DNA of 64,000 nucleotides from JBGAPI01 sp044221335 (lineage in GTDB: Bacteria > Pseudomonadota > Gammaproteobacteria > Xanthomonadales > Ahniellaceae): NCBI GenBank assembly GCA_044221335.1, contig JBGAPI010000027.1, positions 4,568 through 68,567 on the forward strand. The letters run 5' to 3'. The notes under the pieces are model-generated. The model did not search any database. It was given only the letters and a program-made list of their open reading frames with translations, and was not told the origin of the DNA. How positions within the stretch are numbered: the stretch's first letter is position 1; each line of letters starts with the position of its first letter. Below are positions 27,405 to 36,136 of this stretch, one piece after another. The position numbers and the translations under genes are program-made.

Positions 27405-28577
27405 ATGCCCAACCGCACCCACGTCACCCACCTCGAATGCAGCCTCACCGGCGAGCGCTACGACGCGACCCGGCGCCACGCCGTCTCCGCGGCCGGCAAG
27501 CCCCTGCTGGTCCGCTACGACCTCGACGCCGTCGGTCGCGCACTGCCGCGCGCCGCGTTGAAGGATCGCGCGCCGGACCTCTGGCGCTATCGCGAGCTGC
27601 TGCCGCTGCCGCTCGGCCTCGAACCGATCTCGCTCGGCGAGACGATGACGCCGCTGCTCGCCGCGCCGATGCTCGCGCACGATGCTGGCGTCGCCGAGGT
27701 GCTGGTCAAGGACGAGGGGCGCCTTCCCACCGGTTCGTTCAAGGCGCGCGGCCTGGTGATGGCCGTCAATCTCGCCAGGCGCTACGGCGTCACCACGATG
27801 GCGATCCCGACCAACGGCAACGCGGGCGCCGCGATGGCCGCGTACTGTCGTCGTGCCGGGATCGCTGCGCACTGCTTCTGCCCGTCCGACACGCCGGTCG
27901 CCAATCTGCGCGAGATCGAGCTGCTCGGCGCCGAACTCACGGTGGTCGACGGCATGATCGACGACTGCGGCAAGCTCGTCGCGGCCGGCGAAAAGGAAGG
28001 CCGCTGGACCAGCTGCGCGACCTTGCGCGAGCCCTACCGGATCGAGGGCAAGAAGACGATGGGACTCGAGCTCGCCGAGCAGCTCGGATGGACGCTGCCC
28101 GACGCGATCTTCTACCCCACCGGTGGCGGCACCGGCCTCATCGGCATGTGGAAGGCCTTCGACGAGATGCAGCGCCTGGGCTGGATCGACCAGCGTCGGC
28201 CGCGGATGTACGCCGTGCAGTCGGAGGGCTGCGCCCCGATCGTGCGCGCCTACGATGCGGGCGAGCGCTTCGCGACCCGCTTCGAGAATTCGGCGACCAT
28301 CGCCCACGGCATTCGCGTTCCGGCGGCACTCGGCGACTTCCTGATCCTCGATGCGGTGCGCGCCTCGGGCGGCGCGGCGCTGGCCGTGTCGGAGGCGGCG
28401 ATCGTGCAGGCCTGGCGGGACGCCGGTCGCGGCGACGGCCTGCTGCTGTGTCCCGAGGGCGCGGCGACGCTCGCCGGGCTGCGCCTGGCGCGCGAGCGCG
28501 GCCTCGTCACCGGCCGCGAGCGGGTGGTGCTGTTCAACTGCGCCACGGCCTACAAGTATCCGCTGCCATCGGCGTAG
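27405..28577 (+). CDS. thrC: Threonine synthase
   Basis: ThrC makes threonine from O-phosphohomoserine with PLP. The 390-residue protein has the zinc-ribbon-like start THLECSLTGERYDA, the PLP lysine in LPTGSFKARG (about 113), PTNGNAGAAMAAYC, and the phosphate-binding YPTGGGTGLIGMWKAF. The length and these motifs fit the shorter archaeal/plant-like threonine synthase, not the long E. coli type. There is only a 61-base gap after the M48 operon, containing a hairpin. The stop TAG belongs to a GTAG palindrome. Confidence 0.92.
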   Translation: MPNRTHVTHLECSLTGERYDATRRHAVSAAGKPLLVRYDLDAVGRALPRAALKDRAPDLWRYRELLPLPLGLEPISLGETMTPLLAAPMLAHDAGVAEVLVKDEGRLPTGSFKARGLVMAVNLARRYGVTTMAIPTNGNAGAAMAAYCRRAGIAAHCFCPSDTPVANLREIELLGAELTVVDGMIDDCGKLVAAGEKEGRWTSCATLREPYRIEGKKTMGLELAEQLGWTLPDAIFYPTGGGTGLIGMWKAFDEMQRLGWIDQRRPRMYAVQSEGCAPIVRAYDAGERFATRFENSATIAHGIRVPAALGDFLILDAVRASGGAALAVSEAAIVQAWRDAGRGDGLLLCPEGAATLAGLRLARERGLVTGRERVVLFNCATAYKYPLPSA

Positions 28578-28594
28578 GGCGCGCCCTGCGCGCC
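28574..28594 (+). repeat. GTAG palindrome supplying the thrC stop codon
   Basis: GTAG is followed by GGCGCGC, three bases, then GCGCGCC. TAG at 28575-28577 is the in-frame stop. Confidence 0.85.
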
Positions 28595-28618
28595 AGTTCC
28601 CGAACGCCCCGCCAGCGG

Positions 28619-28972
28619 TCAGCCGGAGATCGCATAGGCCTCCGCGAGCCAGCGCGACACCTCGGCATCGACCTGCTCCGGCGAGGTCAGGCTGAGTTCG
28701 AGATGCCAGCGATTGGCCGACACCTGCTCGTGCTTGCGGATGCGTGGGCTGTCGATGTCGTGCGCCGACTTCAGCGTGAGCAGGAGCATGTCCTTGCGGG
28801 TCGCCACCCCGGCGAATGCGCTGCGGCGGTTCAGGTGGATCGACGTCTTCTTCGGATCCTCGGCGAAGTCCCCCAGGGCCGCGGCGACCCGCAACAGCCG
28901 GTCGTAGGTCGCCTTGACCGCGGGACTCCTGCCGACGAAGTGCTGGGCGACGGATGGAATTGCAGCGCTCAT
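28619..28972 (-). CDS. DUF5655-family protein
   Basis: The 117-residue protein contains HFVGRSPAVKATYDRLL, DPKKTSIHLNRRSAFAGV and a final SRWLAEAYAISG, the pattern of DUF5655 proteins sometimes labelled 'predicted transport protein'. No membrane segments or catalytic residues are evident. It stands alone on the minus strand between thrC (convergent) and the cupin gene, with GAGG upstream of the ATG. Confidence 0.75.
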   Translation of the reverse strand: MSAAIPSVAQHFVGRSPAVKATYDRLLRVAAALGDFAEDPKKTSIHLNRRSAFAGVATRKDMLLLTLKSAHDIDSPRIRKHEQVSANRWHLELSLTSPEQVDAEVSRWLAEAYAISG

Positions 28973-29150
28973 CGTTGGCCTCGGTCGGATCCGCGAGAGA
29001 GCCGACAGGCTACTCGCGCGGACGACTTCCCGGCAGGGGTGGATAGGGTCGCCGTCGGCATGCCTGCCTCTGCGGTCGAGCCTGGGCGCGGACTGCCCGC
29101 CCTCGCCCCGACGCCTCGCTACGCACCGCGCCGGCGAGGTGCCCGGCGAT

Positions 29151-29171
29151 GGCGGCCGGTAGCCGCCCTAC
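29151..29171 (-). repeat. GTAG palindrome supplying the cupin gene's stop
   Basis: On the minus strand GTAG is followed by GGCGGC, five bases, then GCCGCC. TAG (29170-29168) is the stop codon. Confidence 0.82.
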
Positions 29172-29668
29172 GCCTCTTCGCCGTCCCAGTAGTCGAGCGT
29201 GTCGCCCTCGCGGCCGATGAAGCGCAGCCCGCTCGGCGAGCCATCCGCGTTCGCGCGCTTCTCGCGCACCAGGAACTTGCCGGAATCCGGGTAGGTCGCG
29301 ACTTCGGGGAACATCATGGTGCTGACGGCGAGAAAGCGCAGCGCTTCGCTGTCGGAGGTGTTCCGGATCTGATGAGCGGTGTCCGCGTCGCCGGCCGGGC
29401 ATGCGACGAAATCCCCCGCTCGCAACGGATGGCGATCGGCGCCGATCCGGATCTCTCCGACGCCGGAGAGCACGAAGAACATCTCCTCGTTGACCCGGTG
29501 GCTGTGGAACGGGAACGCGGCCTTGCCCGGCGGCAGTTCGGTCACGTTGTAGCCGAGTTGCACGGCGCCGATGTGCGACGCCACCTGCCCCAGCCGCGCC
29601 TCGAAGCGCTCGCCGTGCTTCCAGGGGAGGTAGGGGATGTCGTCGAGGTTCAGGATGGGTCTGGTCAC
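29168..29668 (-). CDS. Cupin-domain protein
   Basis: The 166-residue protein folds as one cupin barrel. Motif 1 is FPFHSHRVNEEMFFVLSG with two His and a Glu for metal binding. Motif 2 is PLRAGDFVACPAG...TAHQIRN with the final His. The start codon is GTG at 29668 with GGAG upstream. Such proteins range from sugar isomerases to dioxygenases; the substrate cannot be told here. Confidence 0.85.
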   Translation of the reverse strand: MTRPILNLDDIPYLPWKHGERFEARLGQVASHIGAVQLGYNVTELPPGKAAFPFHSHRVNEEMFFVLSGVGEIRIGADRHPLRAGDFVACPAGDADTAHQIRNTSDSEALRFLAVSTMMFPEVATYPDSGKFLVREKRANADGSPSGLRFIGREGDTLDYWDGEEA

Positions 29669-30031
29669 CGTGCGGCTCCGTTTCGGGTCGAGGCAGTGAG
29701 ATCGGCAGTCGAGCAGGTCGACCGAGGGTGGGGGCCCAGGGTACAGGGACCAGGGCCGAGGTCGAGCGAGTCGGCTCCGTCGTTCTCGCTCCTCGTCATT
29801 GCGAGCGCAGCGAGGCGATCCAGCGCCATTGCTTTTGGCTCGTTGGGGCGACAGGCACTGGATTGCTTCGCTGCGCTCGCAATGACGTGGATCTTCGGGG
29901 CCCCGGGCCCTTCGCTCTCGCCCTTAACGCTGCCCAACGGCGCCGCCCCAGTTCAGAAACGATTCACCCCGAAAATCGCAAATTGGATCCACACGCGGCG
30001 GGCCGGAGGCGGCCCCGCGAAGGAGACAGCT
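29669..30031. other. Non-coding gap with a paired CATTGCGAG element
   Basis: This 363-base stretch contains no credible gene. It holds GGGCCCA-like words at about 29730-29752. It also holds a complete 94-base inverted-repeat element at 29794-29887 whose arms begin CGTCATTGCGAGCGCAGCGA and end in the reverse complement. The last 30 bases carry the AAGGAGA ribosome-binding site of the next gene. Confidence 0.8.
29794..29887. repeat. CATTGCGAG inverted-repeat element, copy 2
   Basis: The two arms of about 30 bases, CGTCATTGCGAGCGCAGCGA... and its reverse complement, flank a core of about 35 bases. It matches elements at 45663-45768 and 60795-60906. It encodes nothing, so it fits a MITE- or REPIN-like mobile unit. 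Confidence 0.85.
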
Positions 30032-30589
30032 ATGAAATTCCTGGCGACTGCCCTGTTGATCTCGACGACCCTGATCGGCGCCAGCGGCGCCTCGGCCGGT
30101 GGCCGCAGCGACGAATGGGCGCGCGTGGTGTCGGTCGATCCGATCATCGAGAACTACTCGGTCCCGCAGGGCCGTGACGTCTGCTACACCGAGCCGCGCA
30201 CGGTCTACGAGCCGGGCTATTACCGCGAGCCGCGCTACCACCGCAACAGCGGCGGCACGCTGGCCGGCGCGATCGTCGGCGGCGCGCTCGGCAATCTGGT
30301 CGGCAAGGGCGACGGCCGCAAGGCGGCCACCATCGCCGGCGCGGTGATCGGCGGCACGATCGGCCACAATTCCGATCGCGGCTACTACGAGGGCGGCCGC
30401 TACTACGGCGGACGCAGCTACACCAGCTACGAGCGCGTCTGCGATCGTCGCACCGACTATCGCGAGGAGCGCGAAGTGGTCGGCTACGACGTGACCTACG
30501 AGTACCACGGCCGCACCTACCACACCCGCACCGACCACCATCCGGGCGACCGGATCCGGGTCGAGGTGTCGGTGAACGCGATCGAGTAG
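30032..30589 (+). CDS. Glycine-zipper 2TM-domain envelope protein
   Basis: The 185-residue protein has a signal peptide (MKFLATALLISTTLIGASGASA). A Tyr/Arg-rich region follows, then a glycine zipper at about 78-110 (GTLAGAIVGGALGNLVGKGDG, then AATIAGAVIGGTIGH) that should insert as a hairpin in the outer membrane. A basic Tyr-rich tail (YEYHGRTYHTRTDHHPGDRIRV) ends it. SlyB-like proteins share this zipper. AAGGAGA lies six bases before the ATG. It is a single-gene unit with its own terminator. Confidence 0.85.
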   Translation: MKFLATALLISTTLIGASGASAGGRSDEWARVVSVDPIIENYSVPQGRDVCYTEPRTVYEPGYYREPRYHRNSGGTLAGAIVGGALGNLVGKGDGRKAATIAGAVIGGTIGHNSDRGYYEGGRYYGGRSYTSYERVCDRRTDYREEREVVGYDVTYEYHGRTYHTRTDHHPGDRIRVEVSVNAIE

Positions 30590-30633
30590 GAACTCTCCCA
30601 CCAGTCGCCGGATCGGCGGCGGTCGGAAGCAAG

Positions 30634-30663
30634 ACGGGCGCCTCGCGGCGCCCGTTGTCTTTT
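30634..30663 (+). terminator. Rho-independent terminator after the glycine-zipper gene
   Basis: ACGGGCGCC, loop TCGC, GGCGCCCGT, then TGTCTTTT, 45 bases past the stop. Confidence 0.8.
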
Positions 30664-30726
30664 GCAGGGCGGGCACTGCCCGCCATTGCCATGACGTGTC
30701 GCGATGGCGGGCAGCGCCCGCCCCGC
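30664..30726. repeat. Inverted pair of palindromes (REPIN-like)
   Basis: GCAG plus GGCGGGCACTGCCCGCC (30668-30684), a 21-base spacer ending CGCGAT, then the inverted copy at 30706-30726. It lies directly against the stop of the cyclophilin gene on the other strand. Confidence 0.85.
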
Positions 30727-30727
30727 G

Positions 30728-31240
30728 TCAGCGCCGAGCGTCGAGCACCTTGTTCCACTCGGCGACCTGGGTCGCCATCTTGGCGAGCAGCGCCGAGGCG
30801 TCGCCGCCGATGCGGATCGAGGCCATCTTGTCGCCACCGCGGATCTGGTTGACGATGGCCTGGTCGGCCGCGCCGACGACCGCGCCAAACACGGTGTGCT
30901 TGCCGTCGAGCCACGCGGTCGGCACGTGGGTGATGAAGAACTGCGAGCCGTTGGTGCCAGGACCGGCGTTGGCCATCGACAGGATGCCGGGCTTGTCGTG
31001 CTTCAGCGCCGGCGTGCACTCGTCGCCGAAACGATAGCCGGGACCGCCGCGACCGCTGCCTTCCGGGCAACCGCCCTGGATCATGAAGTCCGGGATCACG
31101 CGGTGGAAGACGAGATTGTCGTAATAGCCGCGCTGCGCCAGATTGACGAAGTTCGCCACCGTCAGCGGGCACTGGTCGGCGAACAGGTTGAGGTGGATCA
31201 CGCCGCGAGCGGTGGTGATTTCGGCGGTCAACTGGGTCAT
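30728..31240 (-). CDS. Cyclophilin-type peptidyl-prolyl cis-trans isomerase
   Basis: Cyclophilins speed up proline isomerisation in folding proteins. The 170-residue protein shows FHRVIPDFMIQGGCPEGSGRGGPGY with the catalytic Arg, MANAGPGTNGSQFFITH and WLDGKHTVFGAVV, all hallmark segments. There is no signal peptide, so it is cytoplasmic (PpiB-like). AGGAG precedes the ATG, and TACCAT about 26 bases further up is a plausible -10. Confidence 0.93.
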   Translation of the reverse strand: MTQLTAEITTARGVIHLNLFADQCPLTVANFVNLAQRGYYDNLVFHRVIPDFMIQGGCPEGSGRGGPGYRFGDECTPALKHDKPGILSMANAGPGTNGSQFFITHVPTAWLDGKHTVFGAVVGAADQAIVNQIRGGDKMASIRIGGDASALLAKMATQVAEWNKVLDARR

Positions 31241-31279
31241 GGCTAGCTCCTGATTTCGGGGGCCGCATGGTAGCCGATC

Positions 31280-31474
31280 GTGGGGCGGGCACTGCCCGCC
31301 CAGGCCGAAACGCCTCGCGATGGCGGGCGGTGCCCGCCCTGCGGGATGCCGAAATGTCTGGCGATGGCGGGCAGTGCCCGCCCTGCGGGCGGCCGAAACG
31401 TCTGGCGATGGCGGGCAGTGCCCGCCCTGCGGGCGGCCGAAACGTCTGGCGATGGCGGGCAGTGCTCGCCTTAC
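31280..31474. repeat. Tandem array of palindromes with 44-base period
   Basis: After a GTGG-headed palindrome at 31280-31300, the block GGCGGGCAGTGCCCGCC recurs at about 31322, 31366, 31410 and 31454. The steps are exactly 44 bases, with spacers of the form CTGCGGGCGGCCGAAACGTC. Units 2 and 3 are nearly identical and the outer ones diverge. The last unit abuts and supplies the stop (TAA) of the ArsC-like gene. Confidence 0.9.
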
Positions 31475-31824
31475 GCAGCGAACAGCTTCTCGTACAAGCC
31501 GTTGGTGAACCCGAGCACCACCTCGTCCCCGCGCACCAGCACCGGCCGCTTCACCAGCTGCGGGTGATCGCGCACCAGGACGACGAACTCCGGATCACTG
31601 GCGGCCTGCTTCCGCGGTTCCGGCAGTTGCCGCCAGGTCGTGCTCTGCCGGTTGATCAGCGCGGTCCAGCCGAGCTTCGCGGCCCAGGCCTTCAGCAGGT
31701 CGGCGGCGATCGGCTTCGCGCGGTAATCGACGAACTCGACGGCGACACCGCGGCGCTCCAGCCATTTCAGCGCCTTCTTGGTCGTGTCGCAGTTCGCGAG
31801 GCCGTAGATCGTGACGGCGGACAT
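31471..31824 (-). CDS. ArsC/YffB-family reductase-like protein
   Basis: The 117-residue thioredoxin-fold protein starts VTIYGLANCDTTKKALKWLERRG with the conserved Cys at about 12 and contains QSTTWRQLPE and KRPVLVRGDEVVLGF. It resembles YffB/ArsC-like proteins that use glutathione; true arsenate reductase activity is not implied. The start overlaps the dapD stop by one base (TGATG), so it is the last gene of the map–glnD–dapD operon. In relatives dapE usually comes next; here the tandem palindrome array and a cyclophilin gene do. The stop is TAA inside a palindrome head otherwise reading GTAG. Confidence 0.85.
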   Translation of the reverse strand: MSAVTIYGLANCDTTKKALKWLERRGVAVEFVDYRAKPIAADLLKAWAAKLGWTALINRQSTTWRQLPEPRKQAASDPEFVVLVRDHPQLVKRPVLVRGDEVVLGFTNGLYEKLFAA

Positions 31825-32660
31825 CAGTCGACCCCGCGCAGCAGTTCGTTGATCCCGACCTTGGCGCGGGTCTTGGCGTCGACCTGCTTGACGATCACCG
31901 CGCAGGCCAGCGCGTACCTGCCGTCCGGACTCGGCAGCGAACCCGGCACGACGACGCTGCCGGCCGGCACGCGCCCGTAGCCGATCTCGCCGGTGGCGCG
32001 GTTGTAGACGCGGGTCGACTGTCCGAGGAACACGCCCATGCCGATCACCGAGCCGCGCTCGACCACGAAGCCCTCGACGACCTCGGAACGCGCGCCGATG
32101 AAGCAGTCGTCCTCGATGATCGTCGGACTCGCCTGCAGCGGTTCCAGCACGCCGCCGATGCCGACGCCGCCGGACAGGTGCACGTTGCGGCCGATCTGCG
32201 CACAGGAACCGACGGTGGCCCAGGTGTCGACCATGGTGCCCGCGCCGACATGGGCGCCGATGTTGACGAAGGACGGCATCAGCACCACGTCCTTCGCGAG
32301 ATGCGCGCCGCGGCGCACGACCGCACCCGGCACCACCCGCGCGCCGACCGCGCGGAAGGCCGCGTCATCGGCACCCTCGAAACGCAGCGGCACCTTGTCG
32401 AAGTACGGCGCCGGCGCGCCGCCCATCACCTTGTTGCCGTTGAAGCGGAACGACAGCAGCACGGCCTTCTTGAGCCATTCGTGGACCACCCAACCGGATC
32501 CGGTCGGCTCGGCGACCCGGCGTTCGCCGGACTCGAGGGCATCGAGGCAACGCTCGACGGCGGGCGACAGCGTGTCGCGGATCTCCTCGGCGCCGAGCTC
32601 GGCGCGCCGATCCCAGGCCCCCTCGATCAGGTTGCGCAGCGGGGTTTCGTCCAGGCTCAT
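31824..32660 (-). CDS. dapD: 2,3,4,5-tetrahydropyridine-2,6-dicarboxylate N-succinyltransferase
   Basis: DapD succinylates tetrahydrodipicolinate on the way to diaminopimelate and lysine. The 278-residue protein has a helical N-terminus (LRNLIEGAWDRRAELG) and a left-handed beta-helix of hexapeptide repeats (about 105-225: VPGAVVRRGAHLAKDVVLMP..., VGIGGVLEPLQASPTIIEDD...). It ends in the usual VIVKQVDAKTRAKVGINELLR tail. The ATG overlaps the glnD stop by four bases. Confidence 0.95.
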   Translation of the reverse strand: MSLDETPLRNLIEGAWDRRAELGAEEIRDTLSPAVERCLDALESGERRVAEPTGSGWVVHEWLKKAVLLSFRFNGNKVMGGAPAPYFDKVPLRFEGADDAAFRAVGARVVPGAVVRRGAHLAKDVVLMPSFVNIGAHVGAGTMVDTWATVGSCAQIGRNVHLSGGVGIGGVLEPLQASPTIIEDDCFIGARSEVVEGFVVERGSVIGMGVFLGQSTRVYNRATGEIGYGRVPAGSVVVPGSLPSPDGRYALACAVIVKQVDAKTRAKVGINELLRGVD

Positions 32661-35305
32661 GTCGTCTTCCTGCGGGTGGGGCCACCGTCGATCTCGTGGC
32701 GGATCTGCGCGGCGAGCGCGTCGCAGACTTCGGGACGCAGCGCGCTGCCGTCGGCCTCGGACAGCACGAAGAAGTCCTCCACGCGCTCGCCGAAGGTGGC
32801 GATCCGCGCATCGTGCACGCGCAGCGCACAGGCGCGAAATGCCTGCGCGACATGAGCGAGGATGCCGGGGCGGTCGGAGCAGACCAGCGCGAGCTGGGTG
32901 CGGCCGGCGGCGGTCGAGAACTCGGTGCGGGTGGGAATGCGGAAGTGCTGCTGCCGGCGCGACAGCGCGCGCCGCGCAGGCGGAAGGTCGAGCTCGGCCT
33001 TCGACAGCTCGGACGACAGCCGCGCCACCAGCTCGGCCGCGCGTTCGCGGTCGGTCAGGCGCTCGCCGTCGGCATCGAGCACCAGGAAGGTGTCGAGCGA
33101 ATAGCCGTCGCGCGAGGTCGCGATGCGGGCGTCGAGCACCGACAGGTGGAAGCGGTCGAGCACCGCCGTCAGCGTGGCGAACAGGCCGTCGCGGTCCGGC
33201 GAGTACACGAACACCTCGGTGGCACCGCGCTCGCCGGCATCGCGCAGCGCGATCAGCGGCAGTTCGTCGGCGCCGACCGCGAGGATCTCGCTGCTCTGCC
33301 ACGCGATCTGCTCCGGCGTGTAGCGCAGGAAGGACTCCTCGGGATACGCCGCCCACAGCGCCTCGACGCGGGCCTCCGCGATGCCCTGCCGCAGCAGCAG
33401 CGCGAGCGCGAGCGCGCGGGTCTCGGCGCGGCGCTCGCTGGCATGGACCGGGTGCTCGAGGCCGCGACGCAGCACGTAGCGGGTCGCGGCATGGAGATCG
33501 GCGAGCAGCCGGTCCTTCCAGGAATTCCACAGCTTCGGGCTGGTGCCGCGGATGTCGGCGACGGTCAGCAGGTACAGCAGGTCGAGGCGCTCGTGTTCCG
33601 ACACCGTGGTCGCGAAGCGGTGCACGACCTCGGGATCGCCGATGTCGTTCTTCTGCGCGGTGACCGACATCAGCAGATGCTGGCGCACCAGCCAGGCGAC
33701 CCGCTCGGCGTCGCCGACCGACAGGCCGAGACGGCGGCAGAAGGTCAGTGCATCGATCTCGCCGAGCTCGGAATGGTCGCCGCCCCGCCCCTTGGCGATG
33801 TCGTGGAAGAGCCCGGCCAGCAGCAGCAGCTCGGGCTTGCGCAGGCGGAGATAGAGGCTGTGCGCCAGCGGGAAGTCGATCGCCGCCCGCGCGGCCGCGT
33901 AGTTCCGGATGTTGGCGATCACCGCCAGCGTATGGCGATCGACGGTGTACACGTGGAACAGGTCGTACTGCATCCGCCCGCTGACCTGGGCGAAGGCCGG
34001 GATCAGCGCCGACAGCACCCCTAGGCTCGCCATCCGGCCGAAGGCCGAGGCGACGTCGCCGTGGTGGCGGCAGATCGCGAGGAACTCTGCGAGCGCGCCG
34101 TCGTCTCCGGCGAGGCGGCTGCCGGCGAGACGGAGGCCGCGGTCGAGTCCCGCCAGCAGGCTGGAGCGCGGACCGGCGAGCTCGGGATGGTCGAGCAGCA
34201 CCCGGAACATCCGAACCATCGCCGCCGGCTGCTCGACCAGCAGAACGTCGTCGCGCGCCGCCAGCCAGCGGCCGATGGCGACGAAGTCGCGGTCGATCTC
34301 GGTCGGCGTCTCGGCCGGCTCGTCGGCCTCGACGAAACGCTGCAGGAGGCGTTCGTTGCAGGCCGCGATGGCGTGGGCGGCGCGGAAGTAGGCCTGCATC
34401 AGCTGCTCGACGGCGAGGCGGTCGGAGCGTTCGTCGCGATGGCCGAAGCGTTCGGCGAGACTGCGCTGGTGTTCGAACAGCAGGCGCTCCTCCGGTCGCC
34501 CGGCGAGCGCGTGAAGTCCGAAGCGATAGCGCCACAGGAGGCGCCGCGCGCGGACGAGGTCTTCGTACTCCTCGACCGAGAGCCAGCCCAGCTCGACCAG
34601 TCCCTCGGCGCGGCCGACGCCGTAGCGCTGTCGCGCGATCCACAAGGGCACGTGCAGGTCGCGCAGCCCGCCGGGCCCTTCCTTCAGGTTCGGCTCGAGA
34701 TTGGACGCCGTGTCGTGGAAGCGCGCATGCCGCGCGGCCTGCTCGGCGCGCTTCGCGGCCTCGAAGTCGGCCGGCGCCCAGACGTCGCGCAGCGCGACGC
34801 TCATCGCCGTGAACAGCTTCGCGCTGCCGCCGAGCAGCCGCGCCTCCGACAACGTGGTGACCACGGTGAGGTCCGCGGCGGCGCCGACGCACTCGGCGAC
34901 CGTGCGCACGGCATGGCCGAGCTTGAAGCCGCAGTCCCACAGCGCGGCGAAGAAGGCCTCGACCTGCGCGGCGCGCTCGGCCACCGGGGTCGCCTCGACC
35001 AGGACCAGCAGGTCGAGGTCGGACTGCGGGAACAGTTCGCCACGGCCGAAACCACCGGTGGCGATCAGCGCCGCGGCGTCGTTCGGCAGGCCCGTCGCCT
35101 TCCAGCAGTCGACGCAGACGCGATCGATCGTCGCGGTGCGTTCGCGCACCAGTTCCTCGACTTCGCCGCCGTCGAACAGGCGCTGCGCGAGTCCCTCGTC
35201 GTAGGCCTTGAGGCGGGCGCGGCGCGCGGCCGGCTTGTCGCTGCTCGACGTCCAGTCGAAGGACAGCGGCTCGGCGGTAGCCGCAGACGCCGCAACCGCA
35301 TTCAT
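32657..35305 (-). CDS. glnD: Bifunctional [protein-PII] uridylyltransferase / uridylyl-removing enzyme
   Basis: GlnD adds UMP to PII at low glutamine and removes it at high glutamine, so it is the primary nitrogen sensor. The 882-residue protein has the nucleotidyltransferase motif GGFGRGELFPQSDLDLLVLV at about 84-103. An HD-type hydrolase domain (LFHDIAKGRGGDHSELGEI, about 498-516) follows, and two C-terminal ACT domains (about 700-780 and 805-882) bind glutamine. Length is normal for the family. It overlaps map by one base upstream and dapD by four downstream. Confidence 0.95.
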   Translation of the reverse strand: MNAVAASAATAEPLSFDWTSSSDKPAARRARLKAYDEGLAQRLFDGGEVEELVRERTATIDRVCVDCWKATGLPNDAAALIATGGFGRGELFPQSDLDLLVLVEATPVAERAAQVEAFFAALWDCGFKLGHAVRTVAECVGAAADLTVVTTLSEARLLGGSAKLFTAMSVALRDVWAPADFEAAKRAEQAARHARFHDTASNLEPNLKEGPGGLRDLHVPLWIARQRYGVGRAEGLVELGWLSVEEYEDLVRARRLLWRYRFGLHALAGRPEERLLFEHQRSLAERFGHRDERSDRLAVEQLMQAYFRAAHAIAACNERLLQRFVEADEPAETPTEIDRDFVAIGRWLAARDDVLLVEQPAAMVRMFRVLLDHPELAGPRSSLLAGLDRGLRLAGSRLAGDDGALAEFLAICRHHGDVASAFGRMASLGVLSALIPAFAQVSGRMQYDLFHVYTVDRHTLAVIANIRNYAAARAAIDFPLAHSLYLRLRKPELLLLAGLFHDIAKGRGGDHSELGEIDALTFCRRLGLSVGDAERVAWLVRQHLLMSVTAQKNDIGDPEVVHRFATTVSEHERLDLLYLLTVADIRGTSPKLWNSWKDRLLADLHAATRYVLRRGLEHPVHASERRAETRALALALLLRQGIAEARVEALWAAYPEESFLRYTPEQIAWQSSEILAVGADELPLIALRDAGERGATEVFVYSPDRDGLFATLTAVLDRFHLSVLDARIATSRDGYSLDTFLVLDADGERLTDRERAAELVARLSSELSKAELDLPPARRALSRRQQHFRIPTRTEFSTAAGRTQLALVCSDRPGILAHVAQAFRACALRVHDARIATFGERVEDFFVLSEADGSALRPEVCDALAAQIRHEIDGGPTRRKTT

Positions 35306-36099
35306 CAGGGGATGACTTCCCCGGCGCCCAGCGTCAATACGTCGAAGCCGTCCTCGGTGACGGCGATCGTGTGTTCCCACTGCGCCGACAGCTTCTGATC
35401 GCGGGTCACGACGGTCCAGCCGTCCGGCAGCAGCCGCGTGTGGCGCGTGCCCTCGTTGACCATCGGCTCGATCGTGAAGGTCATGCCGGGCACCAGGCGC
35501 ACGCCCTCGCCGGGGCGGCCGTAGTGCACGACCTGCGGATCCTCGTGGTAGATCCGGCCGATGCCGTGGCCGCAGTATTCGCGCACCACCGAGAAGCGGT
35601 TGGCCTCGACGAAGCTCTGGATCGCGTGGCCGATGTCGCCCAACGTCGCGCCCGGGCGGACGACCTTGATGCCGCGCCACATCGCCTCGTGGGTGGTATC
35701 GACCAGGCGCTTGCCCATCACCGTCGGCTTGCCGACGAAGTACATGCGGCTGGTGTCGCCGTGCCAGCCGTCGCGGATCACGGTGACGTCGATGTTGATG
35801 ATGTCGCCGTCCTTGAGGAGCTTGCCGGGGTTCGGGATACCGTGGCAGATCACGTTGTTGACGGAGCTGCAGATGGTCTTCGGGAAGCCGCGGTAGCCGA
35901 GGTTGGCCGGGATCGCGCGCTGCACATCGACGATGTGGCGATGGCAGATCGCGTCGAGTTCCTCGGTGCTGACGCCGGGCTTCACGTGCTCGCCGATCAC
36001 GTCGAGCACCTCGGCCGCCAGGCGACCGGCCGCGCGCATCTGCTCGATCTCGGCGCGGCTCTTGACGGAAATGTTCATGCGGCGGGTGTAGTCGTCCAT
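35305..36099 (-). CDS. map: Methionine aminopeptidase, type I
   Basis: MetAP removes the initiator methionine from new proteins. The 264-residue protein has the metal ligands in INIDVTVIRDGWHGDTSRM (two Asp), GHGIGRIYHEDPQV (His), FTIEPMVNEG (Glu) and the final WEHTIAVTEDG (Glu). It heads the map–glnD–dapD–arsC-like operon. The ATG at 36099 lies six bases after TACAAT and has no ribosome-binding site, so it may be translated from a leaderless message. An inner ATG at 36078 (MNISVKS) is the alternative. Confidence 0.95.
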   Translation of the reverse strand: MDDYTRRMNISVKSRAEIEQMRAAGRLAAEVLDVIGEHVKPGVSTEELDAICHRHIVDVQRAIPANLGYRGFPKTICSSVNNVICHGIPNPGKLLKDGDIINIDVTVIRDGWHGDTSRMYFVGKPTVMGKRLVDTTHEAMWRGIKVVRPGATLGDIGHAIQSFVEANRFSVVREYCGHGIGRIYHEDPQVVHYGRPGEGVRLVPGMTFTIEPMVNEGTRHTRLLPDGWTVVTRDQKLSAQWEHTIAVTEDGFDVLTLGAGEVIP

Positions 36100-36105
36100 C
36101 CGCCC

Positions 36106-36111
36106 ATTGTA
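36106..36111 (-). promoter_or_regulatory. -10 box TACAAT six bases before the map start
   Basis: On the minus strand TACAAT, then GGGCGG, then ATG. The first three bases of the box (TAC) are the complement of the GTA in a GTAG repeat head at 36109-36112, so the repeat helps to form the promoter. Confidence 0.5.
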
Positions 36112-36136
36112 GCGGGCGGCCTGGAACGCCGCCCGC
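36109..36136 (+). repeat. GTAG palindrome upstream of map
   Basis: GTAG is followed by GGGCGGC (36114-36120), a seven-base loop and GCCGCCC (36128-36134). The head points toward map. Confidence 0.65.

Noticed and set aside
31280..31474. CRISPR array
   Set aside because: The period is regular (44 bases), but the spacers are nearly identical instead of unique and the unit is a GC palindrome of a dispersed REP family. No cas genes are present.
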